DNA of 43,967 nucleotides, taken from positions 1 to 43,967 of the IMG/VR virus record IMGVR_UViG_3300035698_001761. The stretch is one strand, 5' to 3'. Shown here in pieces: positions 22,984 to 30,732 of this stretch (its first letter is position 1; each line of letters starts with the position of its first letter). The notes beneath the pieces are model-generated. The model ran no database searches, had not been told where the DNA came from, and saw only the letters and a list, made by a program, of their open reading frames with translations. The stretch is from a virus. Made by a program: the position numbers and the translations under genes.

Positions 22984-24089
22984 CTTTCGATAGGGATATA
23001 ATATTCATAGGTGACGGGCAGTCGAAGGACTTTTATGATGTGCTACCACAAACGCTCACCCTTCGTAAACCAGTGCCGGGGCATATCTTCAAGTCAGACA
23101 TGAAGTATCACCACGACACAATCTTTAAAGAGGTATCTTTTAACCGATATAAGCAATCAGATGAGACAGCCGCGTTTCTTAACACACCACATAAGAGAAT
23201 AAATAGCGTATGGGAGTTATACGAAGTGCTTAAAAGAGTTATCGAGAGACAGTGGGATACATCAAAGGTTCATGTTATAGGACACTCTTCAGGGTACGAT
23301 AGCCGGATTATATCTAATGCTATCAAAGAACTGGGAGAGAAGAACGGTAAGGAGTGGCTCGGTGAGGTGATATGTATAGAGGTGCTTGGTGAGGGTAAAC
23401 AGTTTAAGAGGATAATGGAAATCCAAGGACTCAAAGGAATAGTATACAAAGATGGATGCGAGAAGTCAGAGCAGCACCGCGAGAGCTTTGAGTTCAATAC
23501 TTTCTATAAGAAGTTTAACGGTGTTACATCGTTCCCGGTGAATCAGTGGTATGATGCTTATGCTCATTTAGAGAAAGATGGTGTTTTAGACAGCTCGAAG
23601 ACTCAGTGCTTTACAGGCTATGGGGCTAATGAGACTATGGAGATAGCACACAAGGGATATAAAGGAAGGGACTTCGCGTGGTATTTCCGGTGGCATCACT
23701 ACCTCCAGATACAGAACTTCAAACTATGGGGAGATAATTGGGTACATCCGTTCTGGGACTACGAGTTTTTAAATGCTCTGGCCGGGTTTAATACAGCGAA
23801 GAAATGGAAAAGTAGGATAGCAAGTGTCATGGCTGCTAAAGTAACGCCTCACCTTTTACACATACCCAATATGTTTACAGAGCTTGGAAACATGAAACCC
23901 GTAAGAACGCTCAATGATGACTTGTTGATATACGCCATAGATAGTTATAACAACTCATGGTATGGCAAGCATATAAGAGTACCCATGAAGAATGACTTTA
24001 TGAATTATCGTAGCTGGTGGGGACACTATTGTGCTGCCTCGGTGTGTGAATATCTTTTAAAGAAAGGACATAAAATAAATGGAGTTTGA
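22980..24089 (+). CDS. Asparagine-synthetase-like PP-loop enzyme, copy 2
   Basis: 369 residues. VHVIGHSSGYDSRIISNAIK (about 98-117) and CFTGYGANETMEIAHKGYKG (about 208-227) repeat the PP-loop and the later ATP-site motif of copy 1; MNQWYD and FPVNQWYDAY and a C-terminal WWxxYCxAS are also shared. It is thus a duplicated and diverged partner, perhaps acting on a second substrate or forming a heterodimer. Again there is no glutaminase domain. ATGA overlap with the GT-B gene before. Confidence 0.75.
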   Translation: MTFDRDIIFIGDGQSKDFYDVLPQTLTLRKPVPGHIFKSDMKYHHDTIFKEVSFNRYKQSDETAAFLNTPHKRINSVWELYEVLKRVIERQWDTSKVHVIGHSSGYDSRIISNAIKELGEKNGKEWLGEVICIEVLGEGKQFKRIMEIQGLKGIVYKDGCEKSEQHRESFEFNTFYKKFNGVTSFPVNQWYDAYAHLEKDGVLDSSKTQCFTGYGANETMEIAHKGYKGRDFAWYFRWHHYLQIQNFKLWGDNWVHPFWDYEFLNALAGFNTAKKWKSRIASVMAAKVTPHLLHIPNMFTELGNMKPVRTLNDDLLIYAIDSYNNSWYGKHIRVPMKNDFMNYRSWWGHYCAASVCEYLLKKGHKINGV

Positions 24090-24714
24090 TTATCAATGGA
24101 AGAATCTACCGTCTGAATTTATCGAGTATAATGAGTCGAGGGTAAGTGAGTTTATGAAATTTACAGGACTGCCTGAAGATTTCTTGAAAGATAAGGATGT
24201 GCTAGATGCTGGCTGTGGCAATGGGAGATATACGTATGCTATGCAAGAGCTGGGAGCAAGGGTGACGAGCATAGACATAAGCACTGAAGCCGTAGAGGCG
24301 TGTAAGAAGATAAATCCCAATACACGAAAGATGAGTATACTAGACATAGAGGGTGAGTACGACTTTATCCTGTCGTGGGGTGTCCTGCACCACATGGAAG
24401 ATCCTCATAAGGGATTTACTAAACTTATCTCCGTATTAAAGGAGGGCGGTACTATACATCTTATGTTATATAACAGAAACACTCAGAACGTATACATAGA
24501 TTTACGCAAAGAGTTTAAGTCCAAGACCCAGGAAGAAAAAGTAGCGATGTGCAAGGGACTAGGTAAGAATGTTCACGGATGGTACGATGCACTTAACCCT
24601 GAGTACAACTTTAGCTATGAGCCTAGCGATATTGTTAAATGGTATAAGGATGCGAAGATTAGTGATATTCATATTGCCGATACAGCAAGTATAAATATAA
24701 ACGGAGTAAAATGA
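24079..24714 (+). CDS. Class I SAM-dependent methyltransferase
   Basis: 211 residues. VLDAGCGNGRYTYAMQELGA (about 41-60) is motif I, VTSIDISTEAVEACKK holds the acidic ribose-binding residue, and YDFILSWGVLHHMEDPHKGF (about 94-113) motif II/III of the Methyltransf_11/25 type. It most likely methylates a sugar or a small acceptor in the glycan, given its place between PP-loop and GT-B genes. Overlaps neighbours by 11 and 4 bases. Confidence 0.9.
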   Translation: MEFDYQWKNLPSEFIEYNESRVSEFMKFTGLPEDFLKDKDVLDAGCGNGRYTYAMQELGARVTSIDISTEAVEACKKINPNTRKMSILDIEGEYDFILSWGVLHHMEDPHKGFTKLISVLKEGGTIHLMLYNRNTQNVYIDLRKEFKSKTQEEKVAMCKGLGKNVHGWYDALNPEYNFSYEPSDIVKWYKDAKISDIHIADTASININGVK

Positions 24715-25625
24715 AGGTAACACTTGTATGTGTTGATGCTGCCGGAGGACATGCTTGCGGTCTTAGCTTGGGGTTACGCAAACATTGTGAACTAACAACG
24801 GTGTGGATGAATCACAACCTTCATGGGCTGGATCATATAGAGCCTAAAGCATTATTCGGGTTTGAGAACTTACCACCACAAGGAGATGTTTTAATAATCG
24901 TCAGCGTAGTAACGATATACTGTCTTGAGAGGTATATGGGCATTAAAAAATACAACAAGTTTTTGAGTGGGTATAAAGAAATAAAGGCAATCATTACAGA
25001 TGGGAAGATAATAGAAGATCCCGTCAGGGCCAATTCCAAGATGATAAATATGGATGTGTTTGCCCATCTATGCAAGATAGCCTTTCGTGGCGATCTACCC
25101 ACAAAGGAATATTATCAGCCTTTTGATTTATCGCACGTAGAGATAAAGAAAAATGATAAGCTGACCATTGCACATTCGCCATTTGTAGCTATGAAAAGAG
25201 TAGAGAAAGGGACGGACGAAATAGAAAAAGGGATAGAGAAATATGGTGATAGTATAATCTTCGACTTGATTACAGGAGTGACATGGGAGGAGTGTCTTAA
25301 AAGGAAGGCTCGCTCACATATGTTCATCGACCAGTTGTATAACCCGACAGACACATACGGAATAAGTGTAGACCACCACAGCATAGGTAAGAGTGGCATA
25401 GAAGCTATGCTCTTAGAGTCGCTGGTTTTCACTCGTGGTGAATATACGGGGAGAGAGATCCCTGCGCCCCCGGTGGTGTGGATAGGTCGCAATAACCTCA
25501 CGGATCTTATAGATTATTATATAGAGCATCCCGAAGAAAGGGACGAAAAGATAAAAGAACAAAAGACATGGGCTTTAAAGTATACCACTTACGATTTCGC
25601 TGCACGTAACGTACTTGGACTATGA
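24711..25625 (+). CDS. GT-B glycosyltransferase-like protein, copy 2
   Basis: 304 residues, the same length as its paralogue at 22069. VTLVCVDAAGGHACGLSLGL, FDLITGVTWEECLKRKARSH, GKSGIEAMLLESLVFTRGEY and REIPAPPVVW follow the same order. It lacks the insertion around the fluctuating middle (DQLYNPTDTYG against DQVDHYDRKKF). The pair suggests duplication of a PP-loop plus GT-B unit, with the methyltransferase gene placed between the second pair. Confidence 0.82.
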   Translation: MKVTLVCVDAAGGHACGLSLGLRKHCELTTVWMNHNLHGLDHIEPKALFGFENLPPQGDVLIIVSVVTIYCLERYMGIKKYNKFLSGYKEIKAIITDGKIIEDPVRANSKMINMDVFAHLCKIAFRGDLPTKEYYQPFDLSHVEIKKNDKLTIAHSPFVAMKRVEKGTDEIEKGIEKYGDSIIFDLITGVTWEECLKRKARSHMFIDQLYNPTDTYGISVDHHSIGKSGIEAMLLESLVFTRGEYTGREIPAPPVVWIGRNNLTDLIDYYIEHPEERDEKIKEQKTWALKYTTYDFAARNVLGL

Positions 25626-26263
25626 TAGGAGTAATAACATACGATGTACCACATAAGAAGACGCAGGACGTTCTCTTCAGGCTCAAAGCACATGGATATA
25701 AGGACGTAGAATGTGTAGCCTTCCCGTTTGTTAAGAGGAAGCAATTTATCCCACTAGTGAGACATCGCATGGTGAATGAATTGAACATCCCTCCGCGTAA
25801 CTTCTGTGAAGCTATGGGATATGGATATACCGAGGAGGTAGATTTTGATAAGTACGATAAGATACTAATAGGGGGATGTAATATCCTTCCCGAAGAAATG
25901 ATAAGAGGGCATGAGATAATAAATGCACATCCAGGCTACTTGCCTTATGTCAGGGGGCTAGACTCTCTCAAGTGGGCTATCTTTGAGGGACTACCCATAG
26001 GGGTGACATCACATACCATAGACAAAGAGATTGACATGGGGTTATTAATAGAGCAGCAATTTATTACGATAGACTATTTTGATACCATACACAGTCTGGG
26101 ATATAAGACTTATCAGCTAGAATTAGATTTGTTGATTAGAGCCATAACGAATACCAACAGGGAAAAGATGAAATCAGGCAACCAGCCTAAGCGCAGGATG
26201 CCACATAGATTAGAGGTAAAGATGTTAGCTAAACTAGAATTATTAAAGACTAAAAGATTATGA
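25622..26263 (+). CDS. Formyltransferase-family protein
   Basis: 213 residues. INAHPGYLPYVRGLDSLKWA (about 99-118) with GVTSHTIDKEIDMGLLIEQQ (about 127-146) is the formyltransferase core: the catalytic Asn and His are in NAHPG and the Asp in the HTIDKEIDMG segment. Sugar N-formyltransferases of this class use formyl-tetrahydrofolate to formylate amino sugars in surface glycans. The formyl-donor loop at the N-terminus is not obvious, so the exact acyl donor is uncertain. Confidence 0.83.
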   Translation: MIGVITYDVPHKKTQDVLFRLKAHGYKDVECVAFPFVKRKQFIPLVRHRMVNELNIPPRNFCEAMGYGYTEEVDFDKYDKILIGGCNILPEEMIRGHEIINAHPGYLPYVRGLDSLKWAIFEGLPIGVTSHTIDKEIDMGLLIEQQFITIDYFDTIHSLGYKTYQLELDLLIRAITNTNREKMKSGNQPKRRMPHRLEVKMLAKLELLKTKRL

Positions 26264-27159
26264 AAGCAATAGTAACAGGAGGGGCAGGATTTATAGGAAG
26301 TCACATAGCACGAAGGCTCTTAAAAGACGGGCATAAGGTTATAATACTCGATGACTTATCGGCAGGTAATATATCAAATATACCCCACAAGGCCACATTT
26401 AGACAGGTAGACATATCTAACTGGGACGAGCTGGGAACGGTGGAGGATGCCTTTGAGGGGTGCGATGTCATCTTTCATAACGCAGCGAGTAAGAAGAATA
26501 TATGCCTGAGAGATCCTGTGAGAGACTTACAAGTAAATGGAGGGGGTACGCTCATGCTCTTACAGCTTGCCAAAAAACACGGAGTAAAGAAGTTCGTTCA
26601 CGCCTCTACGGGTTCAGTCTACGGGAATGTGATTAAGGGGCAGATAAACGAAGAGACACGCCTGCTCCCGGTGAGTTATTACGGTATATCTAAGCTGGCA
26701 GGGGAGAGCTACGTGAGGCACTTCAGGTATGCTCACAATATGAACATCACTATCTTGAGGTATTTCCATGTCTACGGAGCAGGACAAGAGAATGATCCCG
26801 ACCTTGGGGGAGTGGTGGCTATCTTTAAGAACCAAATAGAACACCGAAGGGGGATAACTATTCATGGCGACGGTGAGCAAGAGAGGGTTTTCACTCACGT
26901 TGATGACATCGTGGAGGCTAACATGAAGGTATGGAAAGAGTACCGTACGTATGGGCAGGTTTACAATTGCGCCTCCTCGGAGCAGACAACAATAGGACAA
27001 TTAGCAGATACGTTGATGAATGAATACGGTGATGTAGAGATAGAATATACCGACCCTTTGGAGGGTGACATATTCTGGTTTGATGTAGACGCTGGTAAGA
27101 TGCAAGAGTTAGGAGTTAATTTCAGAGGATTTAAAGAAGGTATAAAAACATTATTATGA
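26260..27159 (+). CDS. NAD-dependent nucleotide-sugar epimerase/dehydratase (SDR)
   Basis: 299 residues. TGGAGFIGSHIARRLL (6-21) is the NAD-binding GxxGxxG; DDLSAGNISNI follows; HASTGSVYG and YYGISKLAGE (about 145-154) give the Ser/Tyr/Lys triad; VFTHVDDIVEANMKVW and YNCASSEQTTIGQLAD complete an extended-SDR UDP-sugar 4-epimerase-like fold. It would make the activated sugar used by the transferases encoded upstream. The substrate cannot be read from the sequence. Confidence 0.92.
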   Translation: MKAIVTGGAGFIGSHIARRLLKDGHKVIILDDLSAGNISNIPHKATFRQVDISNWDELGTVEDAFEGCDVIFHNAASKKNICLRDPVRDLQVNGGGTLMLLQLAKKHGVKKFVHASTGSVYGNVIKGQINEETRLLPVSYYGISKLAGESYVRHFRYAHNMNITILRYFHVYGAGQENDPDLGGVVAIFKNQIEHRRGITIHGDGEQERVFTHVDDIVEANMKVWKEYRTYGQVYNCASSEQTTIGQLADTLMNEYGDVEIEYTDPLEGDIFWFDVDAGKMQELGVNFRGFKEGIKTLL

Positions 27160-27755
27160 AACTAATCTTAGCAGCAGGCGAACAGACACGCTGGAATCAC
27201 GGGGATATTGTAGGGCTACCATCTATTAAGCAGTTAGTAGACATAGACGGTGAGCCTTTAATAACCAAGATTCAGGGACAGTTTGAGGACTCGATAGTAG
27301 TAACTAAAGACAAGCAGATAAAGAAGCACTCTAGGAAGTGGTTTGAGCCTGAGCAGTCGGAGGTAACTCTAGCAACGCTATTCTCTACTCGTGACCTGTG
27401 GGGTGACTGGACAACAATCCTCTTAGGTGATACTCTCTATGGAAGGAACACACGCAAGATGATAAAAAAGCAGGAAGAGCCTATAATGTTTTATGGAGAT
27501 CAGGGTGAGATATACGCTATAAAGTTTCACCTCAGCGTGAGTCACCTGGTGATTTACGCTATTAACCAGGTCGTAAGCTCACCAAACTTTCATAAGCGTT
27601 ATGGTAAGCTATGGAACTTATATCGCCAGATGAACGGCTTTGACTTCCGCGAACACCTCATAGGTGAGCATTTCACCTTCGTTAAAGATACTAGAGATTT
27701 TGATAACAAGGAACAATACTTAAAATATGCCAAAAATAAAACCGTACGAAGGTAA
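27156..27755 (+). CDS. Sugar nucleotidyltransferase-like protein
   Basis: 199 residues. KLILAAGEQTRWN (2-14) followed by GLPSIKQLVDIDGEPLI is the LAAGxGTR...PKxLxxI signature of NTP transferases that activate sugar phosphates; TILLGDTLYG (about 88-97) is the acidic metal site. It is shorter than usual enzymes (about 230-290), so it may be a trimmed version. It ends the sugar block; its last 29 bases overlap the next gene. Confidence 0.8.
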   Translation: MKLILAAGEQTRWNHGDIVGLPSIKQLVDIDGEPLITKIQGQFEDSIVVTKDKQIKKHSRKWFEPEQSEVTLATLFSTRDLWGDWTTILLGDTLYGRNTRKMIKKQEEPIMFYGDQGEIYAIKFHLSVSHLVIYAINQVVSSPNFHKRYGKLWNLYRQMNGFDFREHLIGEHFTFVKDTRDFDNKEQYLKYAKNKTVRR

Positions 27756-27981
27756 GATACCAGCGTTCTACCGTAGGAGCGCACTAGACTTGATGTTATT
27801 CAGTCATGTTACTGCTCTGTGTGAGCGTGAGAAGATGTCCCTTGAGGATGCCATAGATAACTTCTTTGAGGTTGACGGTATCTCGGATGATGACTTCCCG
27901 ATAGAGAGTGCGCTAACTACTTATAACAGGGTTCGCAATAATTTTATATGGACAAAATTGCAAGAAAAAGATTTCAATTAA
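27727..27981 (+). CDS. Hypothetical protein
   Basis: 84 residues, starting MPKIKPYEGKIPAFYRRSAL; helical, acidic second half. No family recognised. It overlaps the nucleotidyltransferase-like gene by 29 bases and is the last gene before the promoter and palindrome at 27990, so it marks the end of the sugar operon and may belong functionally to either side. Confidence 0.55.
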   Translation: MPKIKPYEGKIPAFYRRSALDLMLFSHVTALCEREKMSLEDAIDNFFEVDGISDDDFPIESALTTYNRVRNNFIWTKLQEKDFN

Positions 27982-27989
27982 CACGCTAT

Positions 27990-28020
27990 TTTTTATTTAG
28001 ACTAAATTAACTTAAATTTG
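27990..28020 (+). promoter_or_regulatory. Promoter of the capsid block, overlapping a palindrome
   Basis: TTTT (27990-27993), 19 bases, TAAATTTG (28013-28020), a full TAnnTTTG match. The spacer carries the palindrome copy TTTATTTAGACTAAATTAA (27992-28010 region). The start codon at 28026 is 6 bases beyond the -7 element, so the message would be nearly leaderless. Confidence 0.6.
27993..28009. promoter_or_regulatory. Palindrome copy between -33 and -7 elements
   Basis: TTATTTAGACTAAATTA has a perfect ATTTAG-A-CTAAAT core with one mismatch at the edge. It fills the spacer of the promoter at 27990-28020, the classic place for a repressor or activator site. Confidence 0.5.
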
Positions 28021-28025
28021 TAACT

Positions 28026-28424
28026 ATGAAGACAAAGTATTTCAAAGACGGCAATCCAGACATTTATAAATATTTCAATGACGTTATCTGGAAGAGGCTA
28101 ACAGACGCGGAGAAAGCTAAGTGGACTCCTTATTCAGAAGCGGAGCAAGCACCCATTCCTCAGGAGGTTTTAGATTTCCAGGAAGAGCGCAAGACACTAG
28201 AGGCAGAGTTAGCAGAACTCAAAGCACAGGTTAAGGCTAATAAAACCAAGGTAGAACCAGAGCCAGTTGATGAACCCGAACCAGAGTCAGTCAACGAACT
28301 TACATTAGAACCAGATCAGGAAAGGGTGCTACTTTTAGAAGAGTGCCGGAAAAGAGGAATTAAAGTCACTCACAACATGAAGCTAGAAACTCTCAAAAAG
28401 AAGCTAGAAGATGCCAACGATTGA
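28026..28424 (+). CDS. Head-module protein with coiled coil and HeH/SAP-like C-terminus
   Basis: 132 residues. A helical charged region (EVLDFQEERKTLEAELAELK) predicts a coiled coil, a Pro/Glu-rich linker follows, and the last 30 residues (LLEECRKRGIKVTHNMKLET and onward) look like an HeH/SAP helix-extended-helix domain. The next protein ends in a similar domain. It is the first gene of the capsid unit; function unknown, perhaps DNA or scaffold contact during head assembly. Confidence 0.65.
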   Translation: MKTKYFKDGNPDIYKYFNDVIWKRLTDAEKAKWTPYSEAEQAPIPQEVLDFQEERKTLEAELAELKAQVKANKTKVEPEPVDEPEPESVNELTLEPDQERVLLLEECRKRGIKVTHNMKLETLKKKLEDAND

Positions 28425-28728
28425 AAGCAAGAAATACGGTAACATTCAGTTCGTAGATATTGAGACATGGAACAACTTTAAGCGGCTGGGCAAGGATAGA
28501 TCCTTTAAGATTATTGATGACGGTGACTTACAAGAGACTGTCATACCCTCCCCTGAGAGCATAACGGACTTCAGGCAACCGGACATAGTTCCTGAGCCTA
28601 TCGTTATCGAGAAGATAGAAGCTGACATGCCTCGTGAAGAGATAAAGGCTAAGTTAGATGAATTAGGCATAGAGTATAACACTCGTGCAAATACAGATAG
28701 TTTAATTAAATTACTTAATAAAGAATAA
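28411..28728 (+). CDS. Head-module protein with C-terminal HeH domain
   Basis: 105 residues. The beta-type N-terminus (YGNIQFVDIETWNNFKRLGK) is followed by an acidic linker and a clear HeH/LEM-like end (PREEIKAKLDELGIEYNTRA with DSLIKLLNK). Similar small proteins sit upstream of capsid genes in other phages. It overlaps the genes on both sides (14 and 1 bases). Confidence 0.68.
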   Translation: MPTIESKKYGNIQFVDIETWNNFKRLGKDRSFKIIDDGDLQETVIPSPESITDFRQPDIVPEPIVIEKIEADMPREEIKAKLDELGIEYNTRANTDSLIKLLNKE

Positions 28729-29627
28729 TGGACGAGAAAACATTATTGACCGGGGTCTTGACGAAGACCTTAAATATGACGGATGAGGAGGTTTCAGCTC
28801 TTCTTTACACCAAGGCTGAAGATTCAGAAGAGATAACACTGAATGAGGACGCACTAAACTTGGTTCTTGATAAGGATGTGACGCGAGTCGAAAGTATTAA
28901 AAAGGGAGTTAAGCCTGATAAAGATAGGCTGACAAACGAATACAGTCGGGGAGCAAAGGAGACTATGGAGAAGTTCGAGCAACAGCTTAAACAGAAGTAC
29001 ACAGTCGACAGCACAGCCAAAGGTCTTGACCTTGTACAAGCTGCCGTAGATACGGTATCAGAGTGCAACACAGAGGTAACAGATGACACAGTGAAAGCGC
29101 ATCCGTTATATCGTGCCTTGGAAGAAAATAGTGTACTTAAAGACACTTATCAGAAAACTCTGGACGAATATGAAGATTTTAAGTCTAATCAAGACAAGAT
29201 TTCACGTTTCGGCAAAGTAAAGAATGACGCATGGAGGATAACAGACGAACTGAATCCGATAGTAAGCGACAATAGCATCGTAGCTCAAACTCGAAGGGAA
29301 GATTTCCTAAATAAATTTGAGAGCTATGACTATGAGCTTCAGGATAACGGTAATCATTTCGTTATGAAAGAGGGTAAGAGGTGTGAAGATGCGCATGGCA
29401 ACGCGATAAAGTTTAACGAGCATGTTTCTAATCTGGCATCTATGTATTACGAATATAAAGTAAGTGATACCAAAGGCCAGTCAGGTAACAAAGGAAGTCA
29501 AGGAACAAGGGTAGACATCCCCAAAGATGAAAAAACATATCTCAAGAAGATGTCAGACTACATGCTTAGTGGCGATAAAGATGGAGCTATTGCTTTGCGG
29601 CAGGCGTGGGTGGAGTCGCAAAAATAA
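28728..29627 (+). CDS. Probable capsid scaffolding protein
   Basis: 299 residues, strongly helical, acidic and rich in Lys and Glu, directly upstream of the capsid gene, as scaffolds usually are. The middle (EENSVLKDTYQKTLDEYEDF) looks like a coiled coil; a low-complexity SGNKGSQGTR stretch near residue 255 splits off a basic C-terminal tail that could bind the capsid shell. No protease motif is visible. The call rests on position and composition. Confidence 0.6.
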   Translation: MDEKTLLTGVLTKTLNMTDEEVSALLYTKAEDSEEITLNEDALNLVLDKDVTRVESIKKGVKPDKDRLTNEYSRGAKETMEKFEQQLKQKYTVDSTAKGLDLVQAAVDTVSECNTEVTDDTVKAHPLYRALEENSVLKDTYQKTLDEYEDFKSNQDKISRFGKVKNDAWRITDELNPIVSDNSIVAQTRREDFLNKFESYDYELQDNGNHFVMKEGKRCEDAHGNAIKFNEHVSNLASMYYEYKVSDTKGQSGNKGSQGTRVDIPKDEKTYLKKMSDYMLSGDKDGAIALRQAWVESQK

Positions 29628-29633
29628 AATAAA

Positions 29634-30656
29634 ATGAGTATAACAGCAGGCGTATTTAGTGAATCAGCCTTAGTGGATATACAGGTAAAAGCCGATTCGA
29701 TTTGGGCAGACCGTATCCAGAAAGAGGACTATGTTCCTGAAGCCAATATAGCAAAATGTATTATTAACCAGACCACAGCTCAGTTCGGAGCATTAACAGG
29801 TAAGAAAGACCCCACCGTACAGGTAGGATGGGTAAATGCTTGTGATGTATCGGCTGCAAGTTGTACAGACTGTACTATTACAGGTACAGAACTCTCAACA
29901 AACGTAGAAGACTACGCATTAAGTAGAACTCAGTGTGCTGAATTTACAGTATGCGAAGAGGATTTCCGTCAGAACTTCTTTAACATAGAGGATGTTGTGG
30001 CTAAAGGATTTTTGAAGGCTTCACTCGCTCTCGATGAGTATTGGGCAGGACAGGCAGTAGCCGTTCTCAATGCTAACGTAGGAGTGAATGAACTCGGAGA
30101 TTCAGGAAAAGGCAATGTATCAGGAACGAATACTTATATTCTTCCTGCTTACTGGGATGCTAACCTATTCGGATATTTCGCAAGGGCAGCTATGGTGAAC
30201 AGGTTTAAAAGACCTATGCTTATCTCTGGGGCTAATCTCTTTGAGAGTAAGTTCATTGCAGACTTTGAGAGCTGTTGCGAGAATAAGTCAGGTAAATTTG
30301 GTACTTTGGATGTATGCTTCGATCTATTTAACATAGATTCGGCAAACACCCCAGACCTTATGACCTATATGCTTAATAAAGGTGCTTTAGCCTTTGTTAC
30401 CAAAGCATACTACGAAGGAAATTCGGCAGCTAATCCTGTTAAGTATATGGATCAGCATCGTTGGGCAATGCCTTCTTTCTATCTTCCCGGTGTGATGTAT
30501 GACGTACACTATGATAATGAGTGTTCAAGCCAAAAATGTGGTGACTTTATGACACATAACTTCAAGGTTAAAACCTTTGGAGATATATTTGTCAATCCCG
30601 TAGGATGTACAGCTACCAGGACTGGTATTCTGGAGTTCCAATGCGGTGAAGAGTAG
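29634..30656 (+). CDS. Major capsid protein
   Basis: 340 residues. Order after scaffold and before connectors, length and layout (long helix QNFFNIEDVVAKGFLKASLA, then ALDEYWAGQAVAVLNA and a beta-rich second half) fit an HK97-fold shell protein of Bacteroidota phages. It has an unusually high number of Cys (about 14, including SCTDCT and a CC pair), which may form disulphides or simply be tolerated. It is the likely most abundant virion protein and so the most likely target of the glycosyltransferases encoded upstream. Confidence 0.8.
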   Translation: MSITAGVFSESALVDIQVKADSIWADRIQKEDYVPEANIAKCIINQTTAQFGALTGKKDPTVQVGWVNACDVSAASCTDCTITGTELSTNVEDYALSRTQCAEFTVCEEDFRQNFFNIEDVVAKGFLKASLALDEYWAGQAVAVLNANVGVNELGDSGKGNVSGTNTYILPAYWDANLFGYFARAAMVNRFKRPMLISGANLFESKFIADFESCCENKSGKFGTLDVCFDLFNIDSANTPDLMTYMLNKGALAFVTKAYYEGNSAANPVKYMDQHRWAMPSFYLPGVMYDVHYDNECSSQKCGDFMTHNFKVKTFGDIFVNPVGCTATRTGILEFQCGEE

Positions 30657-30660
30657 TAAT

Positions 30661-30703
30661 AACATTAAGTTTTTCGTTTTGAATGATTAATGATATAAAT
30701 TTA
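30661..30703 (+). promoter_or_regulatory. Two-box late promoter, copy 1
   Basis: AACATTAAGTTTTTC (30661-30675), exactly 20 bases, TAAATTTA (30696-30703). Both boxes and the spacing recur identically at 41041-41083. It stands just after the capsid gene stop. Confidence 0.6.
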
Positions 30704-30732
30704 GAGGGTGTAATATTATGCACCCTCTTTTT
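30704..30732 (+). terminator. Rho-independent terminator after the capsid gene
   Basis: GAGGGTG (30704-30710) and CACCCTC (30721-30727) form a seven-base stem around a ten-base loop, followed by five T. It would stop capsid transcripts, though it also lies directly behind the promoter-like boxes. Confidence 0.78.

Noticed and set aside
15525-27755. Sugar block as a DNA hypermodification system
   Set aside because: No base hydroxylase, thymidylate synthase-like or 7-deazaguanine genes are present, and the PP-loop proteins look more like asparagine synthetase than QueC.
30718-30732. ATG 30718 as start of the GIY-YIG gene
   Set aside because: It lies in the loop of the terminator; ATG 30733 or 30739 starts just before the domain.
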